DNA of 64,000 nt, from contig NZ_JNYV01000005.1 of the NCBI RefSeq assembly GCF_000717275.1, positions 186,001-250,000 on the forward strand. The letters run 5' to 3'. The notes below the pieces were generated by a model. It was given only the letters and a program-made list of their open reading frames with translations. It made no database searches and had not been told where the DNA came from. This DNA comes from Kitasatospora arboriphila. GTDB taxonomy: Bacteria; Actinomycetota; Actinomycetes; Mycobacteriales; Mycobacteriaceae. Within the stretch, counting starts at the first letter, position 1. The number at the start of each line of letters is the position of its first letter. Of this stretch, positions 1 through 8,939 are shown piece after piece. The position numbers and the translations under genes were made by a program.

Positions 1-9
1 CGCCTGCGG

Positions 10-1398
10 TCAGCAGCCGATCAGGCGGACGGCCAGATACTCGACGACCTTGTCCAGGGCGACTCGCTCCTGGGTCATGGTGTCGCGCTCACGCACTGTC
101 ACCGCATTGTCCTCGAGGGTGTCGAAGTCGATGGTGACGCAGAACGGTGTGCCGATCTCGTCCTGGCGGCGGTACCGCTTGCCGATGCCCTGGGCGTCGT
201 CGAAGTCGACATTCCAGTTCTGGCGCAGTTCGGCGGCGAGGTCTTTCGCCTTGGGTGACAACTGCTCGTTGCGGGACAGCGGCAGCACGGCGACCTTCAC
301 CGGGGCCAGTCGTCGATCGAGCTTGAGAACCGTGCGGGTGTCGGTGCCGCCCTTGGCATTCGGGACCTGCTCTTCGGTGTACGCGTCACAGAGGAAGGCC
401 ATCAGCGAGCGGGTCAGGCCGGCGGCCGGCTCGATCACGTACGGCACGTAGCGCTCACCGGACGCTTGATCGAAGAACGACAGGTCCTCGCCCGAGTGCT
501 TGATGTGGGTTCCGAGGTCGAAGTCCGTGCGGTTGGCCACACCCTCGAGCTCGCCCCATTCGCCTCCGGCGAAGCCGAAGCGGTACTCCACGTCCACCGT
601 TCCCTTGGAGTAATGCGACAGCTTCTCTATGGGGTGGTCGTACAGACGCAGATTGTCCCTATCGATGCCGAGGTCGGTGTACCACTTGAGCCGGTAGTCG
701 ATCCAGTACTGATGCCAGGTCTCGTCCTCGCCGGGCTTGACGAAGAACTCCATCTCCATCTGCTCGAACTCCCGGGTACGGAAGATGAAGTTTCCCGGCG
801 TGATCTCGTTGCGGAAGCTCTTGCCGATCTGCCCGATGCCGAACGGCGGCTTCTTGCGCGTTGTCGTCATCACATTCTTGAAGTTGATGAAGATGCCCTG
901 CGCGGTTTCCGGTCGCAGATAGTGGAGGCCGGCCTCGTCGTCGACCGGGCCGAGAAAGGTCTTCATCAGACCGGAGAACGCCCGGGGTTCGGTCCACGAT
1001 CCGGGCTGGCCGGTTTCCGGGTCGTTGATGTCGGCCAGTCCGTTGGGCGGAAGATGGCCGTGCTTGTTCTCGTAGGCCTCGATGAGATGATCGGCGCGGT
1101 AGCGCTTGTGCGTGTGCAGCGACTCGACCAGGGGGTCGCTGAAGGTCTCCACGTGGCCAGAGGCTTCCCACACCTGGCGCGGCAGGATCACCGATGAGTC
1201 GAGACCGACGACGTCGTCGCGCGAGGTGACCATGTTCCGCCACCACTGCTTCTTGATGTTGTCCTTGAGCTCCACGCCGAGAGGGCCGTAGTCCCAGGCC
1301 GACTTGGTGCCGCCGTAGATTTCTCCACACGGATACACCAGCCCCCGTCGTTTACAGAGGTTGACGACGGTTTCCACGAGATTGGTTTTGCCTGCCAC
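10..1398 (-). CDS. glyS: Glycine--tRNA ligase (class II, dimeric type)
   Basis: Charges tRNA-Gly with glycine in the cytoplasm. The 462-residue protein is complete, with a TGA stop at 10-12. Class II landmarks are visible: RPETAQG at about 162-168, the motif 2 stretch FRNEI at about 195-199 followed by [13 protein letters not shown], and the motif 3 segment [10 protein letters not shown] at about 327-336. The last ~95 residues form the anticodon-binding domain. The length fits the single-chain alpha2 enzyme, not the split alpha/beta form. It is divergent from the smtB-zur operon across 164 bp, the same arrangement as in mycobacteria (established synteny). Confidence 0.97.
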   Translation of the reverse strand: MAGKTNLVETVVNLCKRRGLVYPCGEIYGGTKSAWDYGPLGVELKDNIKKQWWRNMVTSRDDVVGLDSSVILPRQVWEASGHVETFSDPLVESLHTHKRYRADHLIEAYENKHGHLPPNGLADINDPETGQPGSWTEPRAFSGLMKTFLGPVDDEAGLHYLRPETAQGIFINFKNVMTTTRKKPPFGIGQIGKSFRNEITPGNFIFRTREFEQMEMEFFVKPGEDETWHQYWIDYRLKWYTDLGIDRDNLRLYDHPIEKLSHYSKGTVDVEYRFGFAGGEWGELEGVANRTDFDLGTHIKHSGEDLSFFDQASGERYVPYVIEPAAGLTRSLMAFLCDAYTEEQVPNAKGGTDTRTVLKLDRRLAPVKVAVLPLSRNEQLSPKAKDLAAELRQNWNVDFDDAQGIGKRYRRQDEIGTPFCVTIDFDTLEDNAVTVRERDTMTQERVALDKVVEYLAVRLIGC

Positions 1399-1491
1399 GC
1401 GACTAGCCTAACGGTCGCGCGCGGGGCCTCTCTCCCCCGGCAGCGCGCGGCCGGGACACGGCCGCGGACGTCCTGGCCGAGCGCGCCACGT

Positions 1492-1528
1492 TTGACATAG
1501 CGTCCAACGCATATGAAAATGGTTGTCA
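1492..1528 (+). promoter_or_regulatory. Promoter with Zur-like operator upstream of smtB-zur
   Basis: A TTGACA hexamer lies at 1492-1497. After 17 bp comes GAAAAT (1515-1520), a plausible -10. Overlapping this is TGAAAATGGTTGTCA (1514-1528), an imperfect inverted repeat that closely resembles actinobacterial Zur/Fur boxes (TGAAAATnnTTTTCA type). The box covers the presumed -10, so binding of a metal regulator there should block transcription of the downstream operon. The repeat is seen directly; the assignment to Zur is an inference from its sequence and from the zur gene it controls. Confidence 0.55.
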
Positions 1529-1562
1529 AGAGCTTTCGTTCGTTCGAACCCCGGGAGTAGTC

Positions 1563-1967
1563 GTGACAACCCAACCCCTCAGCGGCCGTTCCGCCGGTAC
1601 CGGCCAATCAGAGATGGCTGCTGCCGCGGGAACAGTCAGGCCATCCGCCGAGAACCGTGTCGACAAACAGGTCCTCGACGCTGCCGGCGAATTGCTCCGC
1701 GCGCTGTCGGCTCCTGTCCGGATCGCGATCGTTCTCGAACTGCTCTCCGGCGGACGATGCGTGCACGAACTCGTAGGTGCATTGTCGGTACCGCAGCCGC
1801 TGATCAGCCAGCATCTACGGGTGCTCAAATCGGCGGGCGTCGTCGAGGGCCGCCGTTCGGGCCGAGAGGTGCTGTACACGCTCGTCGACGACCACCTCGC
1901 GCACATCGTCACCGATGCGATCGCACACGCGACCGAGGAGTCCACGAACGGTGAGGCCCGGCCATGA
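1563..1967 (+). CDS. smtB: ArsR/SmtB-family zinc-sensing repressor
   Basis: A 134-residue winged-helix metalloregulator. The start is GTG at 1563 with GGGAG about 7 nt upstream. The recognition helix region reads VPQPLISQHLRVLKSAG. The C-terminal helix contains D-x-H followed by x10, then H-x2-E (DDH...AHATE), which reproduces the alpha-5 zinc site of SmtB with exact spacing. The gene overlaps zur by an ATGA, so the two are co-transcribed and translationally coupled, as in the mycobacterial smtB-zur operon. Expected to leave DNA when it binds zinc. The N-terminal ~30 residues are a disordered extension. Confidence 0.9.
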   Translation: MTTQPLSGRSAGTGQSEMAAAAGTVRPSAENRVDKQVLDAAGELLRALSAPVRIAIVLELLSGGRCVHELVGALSVPQPLISQHLRVLKSAGVVEGRRSGREVLYTLVDDHLAHIVTDAIAHATEESTNGEARP

Positions 1968-2377
1968 GCTCAGGCACCGAACAGCGTCCGGTCACCGGCG
2001 TCCGATCCACCAGGCAGCGCAGCGCCATCGCCGAATTGCTCTCGGGCAGCGAAGAATTCCGGTCCGCGCAGGACCTCCACGATCAGCTCAAGGCCTCCGG
2101 ACAATCCATCGGGCTGACAACGGTGTATCGCAACCTGCAGGCCTTGGCCGACGCCGGTCAGGTCGATGTGCTGCGGACCGATTCGGGCGAATCGGTATAC
2201 CGGCATTGCTCGTCGAACGATCACCATCACCACCTGGTCTGTCGCGAGTGCGGCACCACCGTGGAGGTGCAGGCCGACGTCGTCGAACAGTGGGCCACCG
2301 AGGTCGCGGCCCAACACGGGTTCGTCGACATCAGTCACACGGTCGAGGTGTTCGGCCGCTGTAGCGCCTGCTCCTGA
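1964..2377 (+). CDS. zur: Fur-family zinc uptake regulator Zur (FurB)
   Basis: A 137-residue Fur-family repressor with an N-terminal winged helix and a C-terminal dimerisation domain. Visible metal residues are a run of histidines (DHHHH) just before a CREC pair, and a terminal CSAC pair, matching the structural zinc site of Zur proteins. The context after smtB identifies it as Zur rather than an iron or peroxide regulator. With zinc bound it is expected to repress zinc-uptake and zinc-independent ribosomal protein genes. The start ATG overlaps the stop of smtB. A candidate Zur box lies in front of the operon, implying autoregulation. Confidence 0.92.
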   Translation: MSSGTEQRPVTGVRSTRQRSAIAELLSGSEEFRSAQDLHDQLKASGQSIGLTTVYRNLQALADAGQVDVLRTDSGESVYRHCSSNDHHHHLVCRECGTTVEVQADVVEQWATEVAAQHGFVDISHTVEVFGRCSACS

Positions 2378-2406
2378 ACCGGCCGTCGAAACAGCCGAGA
2401 CACCGG

Positions 2407-2811
2407 TCATCCGCGGATCCGGGCACCCACCTCGGCCCCTACACCGAGCACCATCATCAGCATCGTGCGCAACGCTTCGTCGGACAGGGTGCCGGCCGGA
2501 AACGTGTAGTGCAACAACACATCTGCGGTCACTTCGTGCACCGCGAGTTTGACGGTGCCGAAATTGGACGATCCCGACGACTGCTCCACGTCGGCTCGGA
2601 GTTGATCGGTCACCGGTAGGTCCCACGCGAGCACCTGGGTCAGGGACAGCACGTCGAGTCCGGGCGCGAGAGACAAGGCACGCATCGAGACCACGGTGCC
2701 CTGAAAATACACGGTGAGCGAATCATCCTCGCCCGGCTGCACCGAGACCTCCGACGCCAGCACCTCGGCGGTTCGCGCGATGAGTCCGGCCTCGTCCTGC
2801 GCCTCAGGCAC
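2407..2811 (-). CDS. Conserved actinobacterial protein of unknown function (Rv2360c position)
   Basis: A protein of about 134 residues encoded directly after uppS, in the place of M. tuberculosis Rv2360c. I do not recognise a domain. The GTG at 2811 is preceded by GGGG with 7 nt spacing and overlaps the uppS stop by a few bases, so translation is probably coupled. The open frame continues upstream through uppS, but that part is only a shadow. The sequence is acidic, with alternating strand-like segments ([35 protein letters not shown]), suggesting a small beta-rich cytoplasmic protein. No membrane segment or metal motif is visible. Confidence 0.7.
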   Translation of the reverse strand: MPEAQDEAGLIARTAEVLASEVSVQPGEDDSLTVYFQGTVVSMRALSLAPGLDVLSLTQVLAWDLPVTDQLRADVEQSSGSSNFGTVKLAVHEVTADVLLHYTFPAGTLSDEALRTMLMMVLGVGAEVGARIRG

Positions 2812-3646
2812 CGGAAGACCCCGGCACGCCACCGAAACGTCGGTCGCGGCTTGCGTATTCGACGCACGCATCCCACAGGTCCCGGCGATCGAAATCAGGG
2901 AACAGTTTGTGCTGATACACCATCTCTGCGTAAGCCGATTGCCAGAGCAGGAAATTGGAGATGCGCTGTTCCCCGGAGGGGCGCAGGAACAGATCCACGT
3001 CCGGCATGTCGGGTTCATCGAGATATCGCGCGAAGGAGGCCTCGGTGATGCGTTCGGGGTCCAGCGTTCCGGCGGCTGCGCGACGGGCGATCTCGCGGGC
3101 GGCATCTGCGATCTCTGCCCGGCCGCCGTAGTTGACGCACATCGTCAAGGTCATGGTGGTGTTGTCCTTGGTCAGCTCCTCGGCGACCTCGAGCTCACGA
3201 ATGACGCTGCGCCACAGCCGTGGTCGTCGTCCGGCCCAGCGCACACGCACACCCATCTCGTGCATCTCGTCGCGCCGACGCCTGATGACGTCGCGGTTGA
3301 AACCCATGAGGAAACGGACCTCGTCCGGACTGCGGCTCCAGTTCTCGGTGGAGAACGCGTACGCGGACAACCACCCGACACCCATCTCGATGCACCCGCA
3401 GACCGTGTCCATGAGCACCGCCTCGCCGCGCTTGTGGCCTTCGGTGCGCGGGAGACCGCGGTCGGTGGCCCAGCGGCCGTTTCCGTCCATGACGAGGGCG
3501 ACGTGTTTGGGGACGAACTCGGCCGGTATCTCCGGAGGCCGAGCGCCCGACGGATGCGGGTCGGGCGGACGGATCACCCGTGATGTCGCATCAGCTGCGG
3601 CCTGTGCCTCAGCTTGCCGCGCCGCGCTGCGTCGTCGCTGGATCAC
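2804..3646 (-). CDS. uppS: Decaprenyl diphosphate synthase (cis-prenyltransferase)
   Basis: Extends a short allylic diphosphate with isopentenyl units to make the decaprenyl carrier lipid used for peptidoglycan, arabinogalactan and other wall polymers. Of the 280 residues, MDGNGRWA at 53-60 carries the Mg-diphosphate-binding aspartate, and [15 protein letters not shown] near 222 is the second substrate-binding signature of cis-prenyltransferases. The start is GTG at 3646 with AAAGGA about 6 nt upstream, a strong ribosome site that fixes it even though it overlaps the end of recO by 38 bp. Synteny with Rv2361c supports the long-chain (C50) product; chain length itself is an inference. Confidence 0.94.
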   Translation of the reverse strand: MIQRRRSAARQAEAQAAADATSRVIRPPDPHPSGARPPEIPAEFVPKHVALVMDGNGRWATDRGLPRTEGHKRGEAVLMDTVCGCIEMGVGWLSAYAFSTENWSRSPDEVRFLMGFNRDVIRRRRDEMHEMGVRVRWAGRRPRLWRSVIRELEVAEELTKDNTTMTLTMCVNYGGRAEIADAAREIARRAAAGTLDPERITEASFARYLDEPDMPDVDLFLRPSGEQRISNFLLWQSAYAEMVYQHKLFPDFDRRDLWDACVEYASRDRRFGGVPGSSGA

Positions 3647-4436
3647 TGATGTCCTTTCTGGCAGGGGCGATGGGCACGCCGGCGGGGATGAGCCCCCGGT
3701 GTGGCGCCTCGCGTTCGATCAGCGGCAGTGTGCGCAGCTGGCGTTCGAGATGCCATTGCAGATGCGCTGCGGTCAAACCGCTGGCCTGCCGCCGAGCCGA
3801 TTCGGTGATCTCGGTGGTGTGTTCCCACTGGCCACGGTAGAGCGCATCCATCAGGTCGAGTACCCCGGGTGAAGGCGTCGCCGAACCGGGTGGGCGGCAG
3901 TGCACACAGACCGCACCGCCGGCCGCCACGTGAAAGGCACGGTGAGGCCCGGGATCACCGCAGCGCGCACAGTTCTCCAGCGCCGGCATCCAGCCGGCGA
4001 AATCCATCGCGCGCAACAAAAATGCGTCGAGTACGAGCTCTTTGGGCCGATCCGCCGCCGCGACCGCTCGCAACGCACCCACCGTCAACCTCTGGAGGCG
4101 GGCCGCCGGGGCCCGTTCTTCACCGGCCAGACGCTCCGCGGTCTCCAAGATCGCACAGGCCGTGGTGTACCGGCCGTAGTCGGAGACGATGGCCGAGGCG
4201 AACGTGTCGAGACTGTAGACCTGGGTGACGATGTCGAGGTTGCGACCCGGGTGGAGCAACACGTCGACGTGCGCAAACGGTTCGAGCCGGGCACCGAACT
4301 TCGAGCGGGTACGCCGCACTCCTTTGGCGACGGCACGGACCAGCCCGTGCTCCTTGGTGAGCAGCGTGATGATGCGGTCGGCCTCGCCCAGCTTGTGCTG
4401 GCGGACGACCACCGCCTCATCCCGATACAACCTCAC
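3609..4436 (-). CDS. recO: DNA repair protein RecO
   Basis: Loads RecA onto SSB-coated single-stranded DNA together with RecR. The N-terminal OB fold is visible ([21 protein letters not shown]), followed by a mainly helical C-terminal half with a zinc-finger-like pair CARC...CVHC at about 160-185. The frame is open to an ATG at 4481. The family normally begins at the residues encoded from the GTG at 4436, giving 275 residues, so that start is preferred; its ribosome site is weak and the longer form cannot be excluded. It runs into uppS with a 38-bp overlap. Confidence 0.92.
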   Translation of the reverse strand: MRLYRDEAVVVRQHKLGEADRIITLLTKEHGLVRAVAKGVRRTRSKFGARLEPFAHVDVLLHPGRNLDIVTQVYSLDTFASAIVSDYGRYTTACAILETAERLAGEERAPAARLQRLTVGALRAVAAADRPKELVLDAFLLRAMDFAGWMPALENCARCGDPGPHRAFHVAAGGAVCVHCRPPGSATPSPGVLDLMDALYRGQWEHTTEITESARRQASGLTAAHLQWHLERQLRTLPLIEREAPHRGLIPAGVPIAPARKDISDPATTQRGAAS

Positions 4437-4512
4437 CCGGACATTGTTCCACCGGGCACCGACCTGCGTCCGATCCGACATGCCTCACCAGGCCCCCGAT
4501 CGGGTCCGGCGA

Positions 4513-5556
4513 TCACGCCAGTTGCACGATGGCCGTCGCCCTACCGAAGATGCGGCTTCCGCGAGCGGTGGCGTTGAGCACGATCGTGGCGGTCCGGGTC
4601 GACTCGTCGAGCTCTTTGATCTTGCCGGTGTAGGTCACTTCTGCCGGCGTGGTCGCCTCGACGAACACCGGCCGGGTGAAACGCACGCCGTACTCGATCA
4701 CAGCCCCGGGGTCGCCCACCCATTCGGACAGATAGCCGCCGCCGAAGGCCATGGTGAGCATCCCGTGTGCGACGACGTTGTCGAGGCCGGCGAGATCGAC
4801 CACCTGCTCGCTCCAGTGGATCGGGTTCTCATCACCCGACACCCCCGCATAGTTCACCAGATCGCCGCGGGCGACCTGCACGGTGCGGGCCGAGATCTCG
4901 TCACCGACGGAGACGTCGGCGAACCGCCGCTTGGGTTGCGGCGCAACGGAGTCGGCGACTTCCAGCGCGCCCGTGTCGTCCTCCACGAGATGCACGATCG
5001 ACGAGCCGATCTCGCCGCCGGCCTCGGTGGCGGCACGCATCAAGATACCCTCCACGGCCTGGGCGATGTTCTCGTCGACAACCCCGCCCGAGCGGGCGAC
5101 CGCGGTGGTCCACCCGGTCTGCACAAGGGCGCCGGTTTGATCCGACATGTCGGTTCTCAGGACAAACGAGTCCTGTCCGTGCCCGGCCCGGAAGGCATCG
5201 AGAGTGATCCGGCAGGTGATGTCGTCGCCCGCGCGCAACGGCCGATGCTGGCGGATGCGCTGTTCGGTCTGCAACACCTGGCTCAAGTCGTAGCCGGGCA
5301 GGAACTGTTCGAAGACACAGCGCTGCGATATGCCGCCCAGGATGGCGGTGAAGGTGACCGGCGCCACCAACCCCTCGTGTCCCAGAGCGCGCGCGACCCG
5401 CACGTCGTAGTGCGCAAGGTGGTGGTCCTGCACTGCCCTGGCGAACTCCCGGATCTTCTCCCGTCCGACCTCATAGGTGTCGGACAGGCGGTAGGGCCGA
5501 CCCAGGAGGGAGGTTGCCACGTCTGCGGTTGGAACCGCTTCTTGCTGCACGCTCAT
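4513..5556 (-). CDS. Fused MaoC-like (3R)-hydroxyacyl-ACP dehydratase (HadA/HadB-like)
   Basis: A 347-residue double hot-dog protein. The N-terminal half (about 1-150) resembles the HadA/FAS1-type dehydratase N domain. The C-terminal half (about 210-347) is a MaoC domain with the catalytic D-x4-H motif (DENPIH, 242-247). Such proteins dehydrate 3-hydroxyacyl-ACP during FAS-II elongation of meromycolic acids (established for HadAB/HadBC). Here the two subunits that are separate in mycobacteria appear to be joined in one chain. The ATG at 5556 overlaps the TGA of the upstream methyltransferase (ATGA). The open frame upstream of this start is a shadow of that gene. Confidence 0.82.
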   Translation of the reverse strand: MSVQQEAVPTADVATSLLGRPYRLSDTYEVGREKIREFARAVQDHHLAHYDVRVARALGHEGLVAPVTFTAILGGISQRCVFEQFLPGYDLSQVLQTEQRIRQHRPLRAGDDITCRITLDAFRAGHGQDSFVLRTDMSDQTGALVQTGWTTAVARSGGVVDENIAQAVEGILMRAATEAGGEIGSSIVHLVEDDTGALEVADSVAPQPKRRFADVSVGDEISARTVQVARGDLVNYAGVSGDENPIHWSEQVVDLAGLDNVVAHGMLTMAFGGGYLSEWVGDPGAVIEYGVRFTRPVFVEATTPAEVTYTGKIKELDESTRTATIVLNATARGSRIFGRATAIVQLA

Positions 5557-6443
5557 TGCTGCGCTGAAAGAGGCTGCTGCTTGGACAAACTGAACTGCAT
5601 GACGTCGATATAGCCTTTCCGGAAATAGTCCACACATCCACTGAGGTATTTGACGTAGGTGTTGTACACCTCGGGTGAAGCGATGGCGATCGCCTGGTCT
5701 TTCTTCTCTTGCAGCGTGGCCGACCAGATCTCCAAAGTCCGCGCGTAGTGCTGCTGCAGAGGGTGGATCCGCTCGACGGCGAAGCCTGCGGCCTCCGCGC
5801 CGTCGACAACCCACTTGGGTTCGGGCAACTGACCTCCGGGGAAGATCTCGTTCTGGATGAATTGGGCGAACTCCAGCACTTCCCTGTTGATCGGGAGACC
5901 ACGCGCACGGATGTCGTGACGATTGTATTGCGTGATGGTGTGTAGCAACATTCGACCGTCCGCGGGAAGAATGTTGCGACACTTGTCGAAAAATGCGTCA
6001 TAGCGCTCACGCCGGAAATGTTCGAACGCGCCGATGCTGACGATCCGGTCGACCGGTTGGTCGAAGTCTTCCCAACCCTGCAGTCGCACTTCGGCACTGC
6101 GACCGGTGTTACCCCGGTGCTCGAGTAGCGATGCCACGTGGTCGTGCTGGTTCTGGCTCAACGTCAGGCCGATGACGTTGACGTCGTACTGGTCCAGTGC
6201 TCGCAGCATCGTCGAACCCCAGCCACAACCGACATCGAGCAGAGTCATACCGGCCTGCAGATCGCATTTGCCCAGCGCAAGATCGACTTTCGCGCGCTGC
6301 GCCTCTTCGAGCGTCATACCGTCGCGTTCAAAATATGCGCAGCTATATGTCCTGGTCGGGTCGAGGAAAAGCTCGAAGAACTCGTCAGACAAGTCGTAAT
6401 GAGCTTGGACGTCGTCATAGAAAGGAGTCAGGTCATTCGTCAT
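5553..6443 (-). CDS. Mycolic acid cyclopropane synthase / methyltransferase family protein
   Basis: A 296-residue SAM-dependent methyltransferase of the CmaA/PcaA/CFA family, which adds a methylene or methyl group to double bonds in long acyl chains. Seen: the SAM loop LLDVGCGWG at 68-76, TLSQNQ about 25 residues later, and EHFRRERYDAFF, which corresponds to the EHF(G)..RYDxFF active-site stretch. The start ATG at 6443 has AAAGG about 10 nt upstream; family length (287-302) supports it. It is coupled to the HadA/HadB-like dehydratase. The pair sits between recO and era, where M. tuberculosis has other genes, so it is an insertion in this lineage. The exact modification made is unknown. Confidence 0.88.
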   Translation of the reverse strand: MTNDLTPFYDDVQAHYDLSDEFFELFLDPTRTYSCAYFERDGMTLEEAQRAKVDLALGKCDLQAGMTLLDVGCGWGSTMLRALDQYDVNVIGLTLSQNQHDHVASLLEHRGNTGRSAEVRLQGWEDFDQPVDRIVSIGAFEHFRRERYDAFFDKCRNILPADGRMLLHTITQYNRHDIRARGLPINREVLEFAQFIQNEIFPGGQLPEPKWVVDGAEAAGFAVERIHPLQQHYARTLEIWSATLQEKKDQAIAIASPEVYNTYVKYLSGCVDYFRKGYIDVMQFSLSKQQPLSAQQ

Positions 6444-6644
6444 CGCGGCATGGCCTTTCAGCGTTCGAACACGTGGAATTGCCGTGCCGCTGATTGGACA
6501 CCGCGTCACCGGCATCAGCCGATGTCCCTACCGCTGCGGCGCATGCCCCAACTCACTCGCCGCCGTCACGGATTGAACGTGTTATTCCCCACTAAGCGAC
6601 GGATCAAACGTCATTTAATCGCCAGTATTTGATACCACGCGTAT

Positions 6645-7979
6645 TCAGATGGCTGATTTCGACGATTCCGCAAGGTGGCGAGGAGCCAATCCCCCGGGTG
6701 CACGCAGCCAGCCCTTGCGGTCGTACAACTGGGTCACCACGGCGCCCAGTACCAACCCGATGACCAGGCCCACGCCGGTCATCACCAGCGCTCGACCGAG
6801 CCCGGCAGAGAAGTTGACGTCGAAGTACAGGATCGCTCGCGTGCCCAGATATACCTGATGCATCGGTTCGAACCACGCGAGCCAATGGAACACCGAGGGG
6901 GTGGCCTCCAGCGGGACGGTGCCCCCCGAGGACGGCAGTCCCAGCACCACGAACACCACCATGTTCACCAGCAGACCAAAGGATCCGAGGGCCGCGGCCA
7001 CCGACATGCACGTCACCCCGACCGCCGTGATCACCAGAACCCCGAACATCCAGAGGGCGAAGGCATTGGAGAGATCCATCCCGACCACTCGGCACACCAG
7101 CAGATATACCGACGCCAGAACCAGAGCGATCACGAACATGATCCACCACTTGATCACCAGGGTCCCCCACCGCGAGATCTTCAGCGGAGCCATCAGTCGA
7201 TACAGGGGTCCGACCTCCATCGGACCGAAGCCGAGCATGCCGTCGACGAGGGTCTGCACGATCACCGACCCCGTGAACCCGGCGAGCACCAGCAGCAACG
7301 CAAAGTAGAACGCCGTCAGTCCGTTGCCGGCGTTGCCCGGGAGTGGATCAGCAGGGTCGATCCGGATGTCGATGGGAGCGGCCAACCCGAGCAGGGACGC
7401 TCCGGTCACGGTCAACCCGGCCTGTTTGGCCTGATCGATGACCCCGGCCGCCAACTGCTTGCCGAACGTGGTGTTGGCCTCGGTGAGAGCGGTATCCGCG
7501 TAGGCGGTGACTATCGAGGACGCGAGTGCGCCGGCACCCGGATTGGTCCAGACCTGGATCACCGGGCGATCGACCTGGGTGAAACCCACAGCCGATCCGG
7601 CGAACTCGATCGATGTCGAGGTGAAGTTCCGCGGGATGACAATCGCCCCATAGGCCTCGGCGTTGTCCAGACGGCGGAACGCGGTGTCCGAGTCGACCAC
7701 CTGGAGATCGAATTTCTGTGTGTCCGAGCCCTTCTCGAGCCCAGACACGATCTGCGCGCCGAAGTTCTGCTCCGGTCCCTCGCCGCCCCCCGGCGCGGGC
7801 AACCGACCCCCGTCGTCCTCGTTCACCAAGAGCACCGGGAACTTCTCGAGGTGTTTCTGCGGGTCGGCCACCGAACCCACGTACGTCGCGGCCAGCAACG
7901 ACATCAGCACCACCACCGCGCCGACGGGAACGAGCCAGAGCCACGGTGAACGGATTTTGCGCGCTACGTCCGGATCCAT
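6645..7979 (-). CDS. YhgE/Pip-type (DUF3533-like) multi-pass membrane protein
   Basis: A 444-residue membrane protein with one N-terminal transmembrane segment (about 13-33), a large extracytoplasmic domain (about 35-220) and five further segments in the C-terminal half (about 225-420). This topology is typical of the YhgE/Pip and ABC-2 permease-like families, which include phage-receptor, lipid-export and type VII secretion-related proteins. No ATPase partner is encoded beside it. The ATG at 7979 has GGGAGC about 4 nt upstream. It ends about 200 bp from the methyltransferase and starts 33 bp from the era stop, so it may be read with era. Substrate unknown. Confidence 0.72.
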   Translation of the reverse strand: MDPDVARKIRSPWLWLVPVGAVVVLMSLLAATYVGSVADPQKHLEKFPVLLVNEDDGGRLPAPGGGEGPEQNFGAQIVSGLEKGSDTQKFDLQVVDSDTAFRRLDNAEAYGAIVIPRNFTSTSIEFAGSAVGFTQVDRPVIQVWTNPGAGALASSIVTAYADTALTEANTTFGKQLAAGVIDQAKQAGLTVTGASLLGLAAPIDIRIDPADPLPGNAGNGLTAFYFALLLVLAGFTGSVIVQTLVDGMLGFGPMEVGPLYRLMAPLKISRWGTLVIKWWIMFVIALVLASVYLLVCRVVGMDLSNAFALWMFGVLVITAVGVTCMSVAAALGSFGLLVNMVVFVVLGLPSSGGTVPLEATPSVFHWLAWFEPMHQVYLGTRAILYFDVNFSAGLGRALVMTGVGLVIGLVLGAVVTQLYDRKGWLRAPGGLAPRHLAESSKSAI

Positions 7980-8012
7980 CGGGCTCCCTCGATCGTCGTT
8001 GTCGCGCGCCCG

Positions 8013-8939
8013 TCAGAAGCCGAGTCGTCCCAACTGCTTGGGGTCGCGCTGCCAGTCCTTGGCCACCTTCACATGAAGGTCCAAGTACACCTTGGCACCC
8101 AGTACTTTCTCGATCTGAACGCGGGCCACCGTGCCGACCTCTTTGAGTCGAGCACCCTTCTTCCCGATGATGATGCCCTTCTGGCTGTCGCGTTCCACGT
8201 ACAAATTCGCGTGCACGTCGACCATCGGGATCTGCCCTTCCGGAGCCTCCCGTTCGATGATCTCCTCGATCACCACGGCGAGGGAATGGGGCAGCTCGTC
8301 GTGGATTCCCTCGAGTGCGGCCTCGCGGATGAACTCGGCCATCAAGGTGGTCTCGGGTTCGTCGGTCAATTCACCGTCGGGGTAGTACGCCGGGCCCGGC
8401 TCCATCAATCCGCGTAGGACGTTGACGAGCACGTCCAATTGTTTGCCCTTGGCAGCGGAGATGGGCACCACCTCGCTGTCGGGTCCGAGCAGTTCGGACA
8501 ATGCCATCAGCTGCTGAGCGACGCGGTCGGGTTTGACCTTGTCGATCTTCGTGACCAGGCCGACCACGGGCGTCTTCGGGGCCATCTCTTTGAGCTGCTG
8601 AGCGATCCAGCGATCCCCGGGCCCGATCTTCTCGTCGGCAGGGACACAGAATCCGATCGCGTCGACTTCCGAATACGTGTCGCGCACAAGGTCGTTCAGT
8701 CGTTTACCGAGAAGGGTGCGGGGCCGGTGCAAACCTGGGGTGTCCACCAGGATGAGCTGGGTGTCCTCGCGGTTCACGATGCCCCGGATCGTGTGCCGGG
8801 TGGTCTGCGGCCGACTGGAGGTGATCGCGATCTTCTCCCCCACCAGCGCGTTGGTCAACGTCGATTTACCGGTGTTCGGCCGACCGACAAAACAGACGAA
8901 ACCGGACCGGAAGTCCGAGTCGCTCTCTGGAACACTCAC
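8013..8939 (-). CDS. era: GTPase Era
   Basis: A small-subunit ribosome assembly GTPase that binds the 3' end of 16S rRNA. Of 308 residues, the G1 loop GRPNTGKS is at 19-26, DTPG at about 66-69, TKID near 128, and SAAKG serves as G5. The C-terminal KH domain carries the signature GIIIGKKGARLKEVG. GTG start at 8939 overlaps the TGA of the upstream deaminase-like gene. It belongs to the run phoH-ybeY-corC-like-deaminase-like-era, a conserved actinobacterial ribosome-assembly cluster. Confidence 0.97.
   Translation of the reverse strand: MSVPESDSDFRSGFVCFVGRPNTGKSTLTNALVGEKIAITSSRPQTTRHTIRGIVNREDTQLILVDTPGLHRPRTLLGKRLNDLVRDTYSEVDAIGFCVPADEKIGPGDRWIAQQLKEMAPKTPVVGLVTKIDKVKPDRVAQQLMALSELLGPDSEVVPISAAKGKQLDVLVNVLRGLMEPGPAYYPDGELTDEPETTLMAEFIREAALEGIHDELPHSLAVVIEEIIEREAPEGQIPMVDVHANLYVERDSQKGIIIGKKGARLKEVGTVARVQIEKVLGAKVYLDLHVKVAKDWQRDPKQLGRLGF

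Noticed and set aside
466..1197. Long plus-strand open frame opposite glyS
   Set aside because: High-GC shadow of glyS on the other strand; no recognisable protein sequence and no ribosome site.
2378..2406. Terminator between zur and the Rv2360c-like gene
   Set aside because: Only a 5-bp ACCGG/CCGGT pairing with a 20-nt loop can be drawn, too weak to call.
5557..5982. Extension of the HadA/HadB-like protein to 489 residues
   Set aside because: The extra part is a shadow of the methyltransferase; the ATG at 5556 overlaps that gene's stop and fits the family start.
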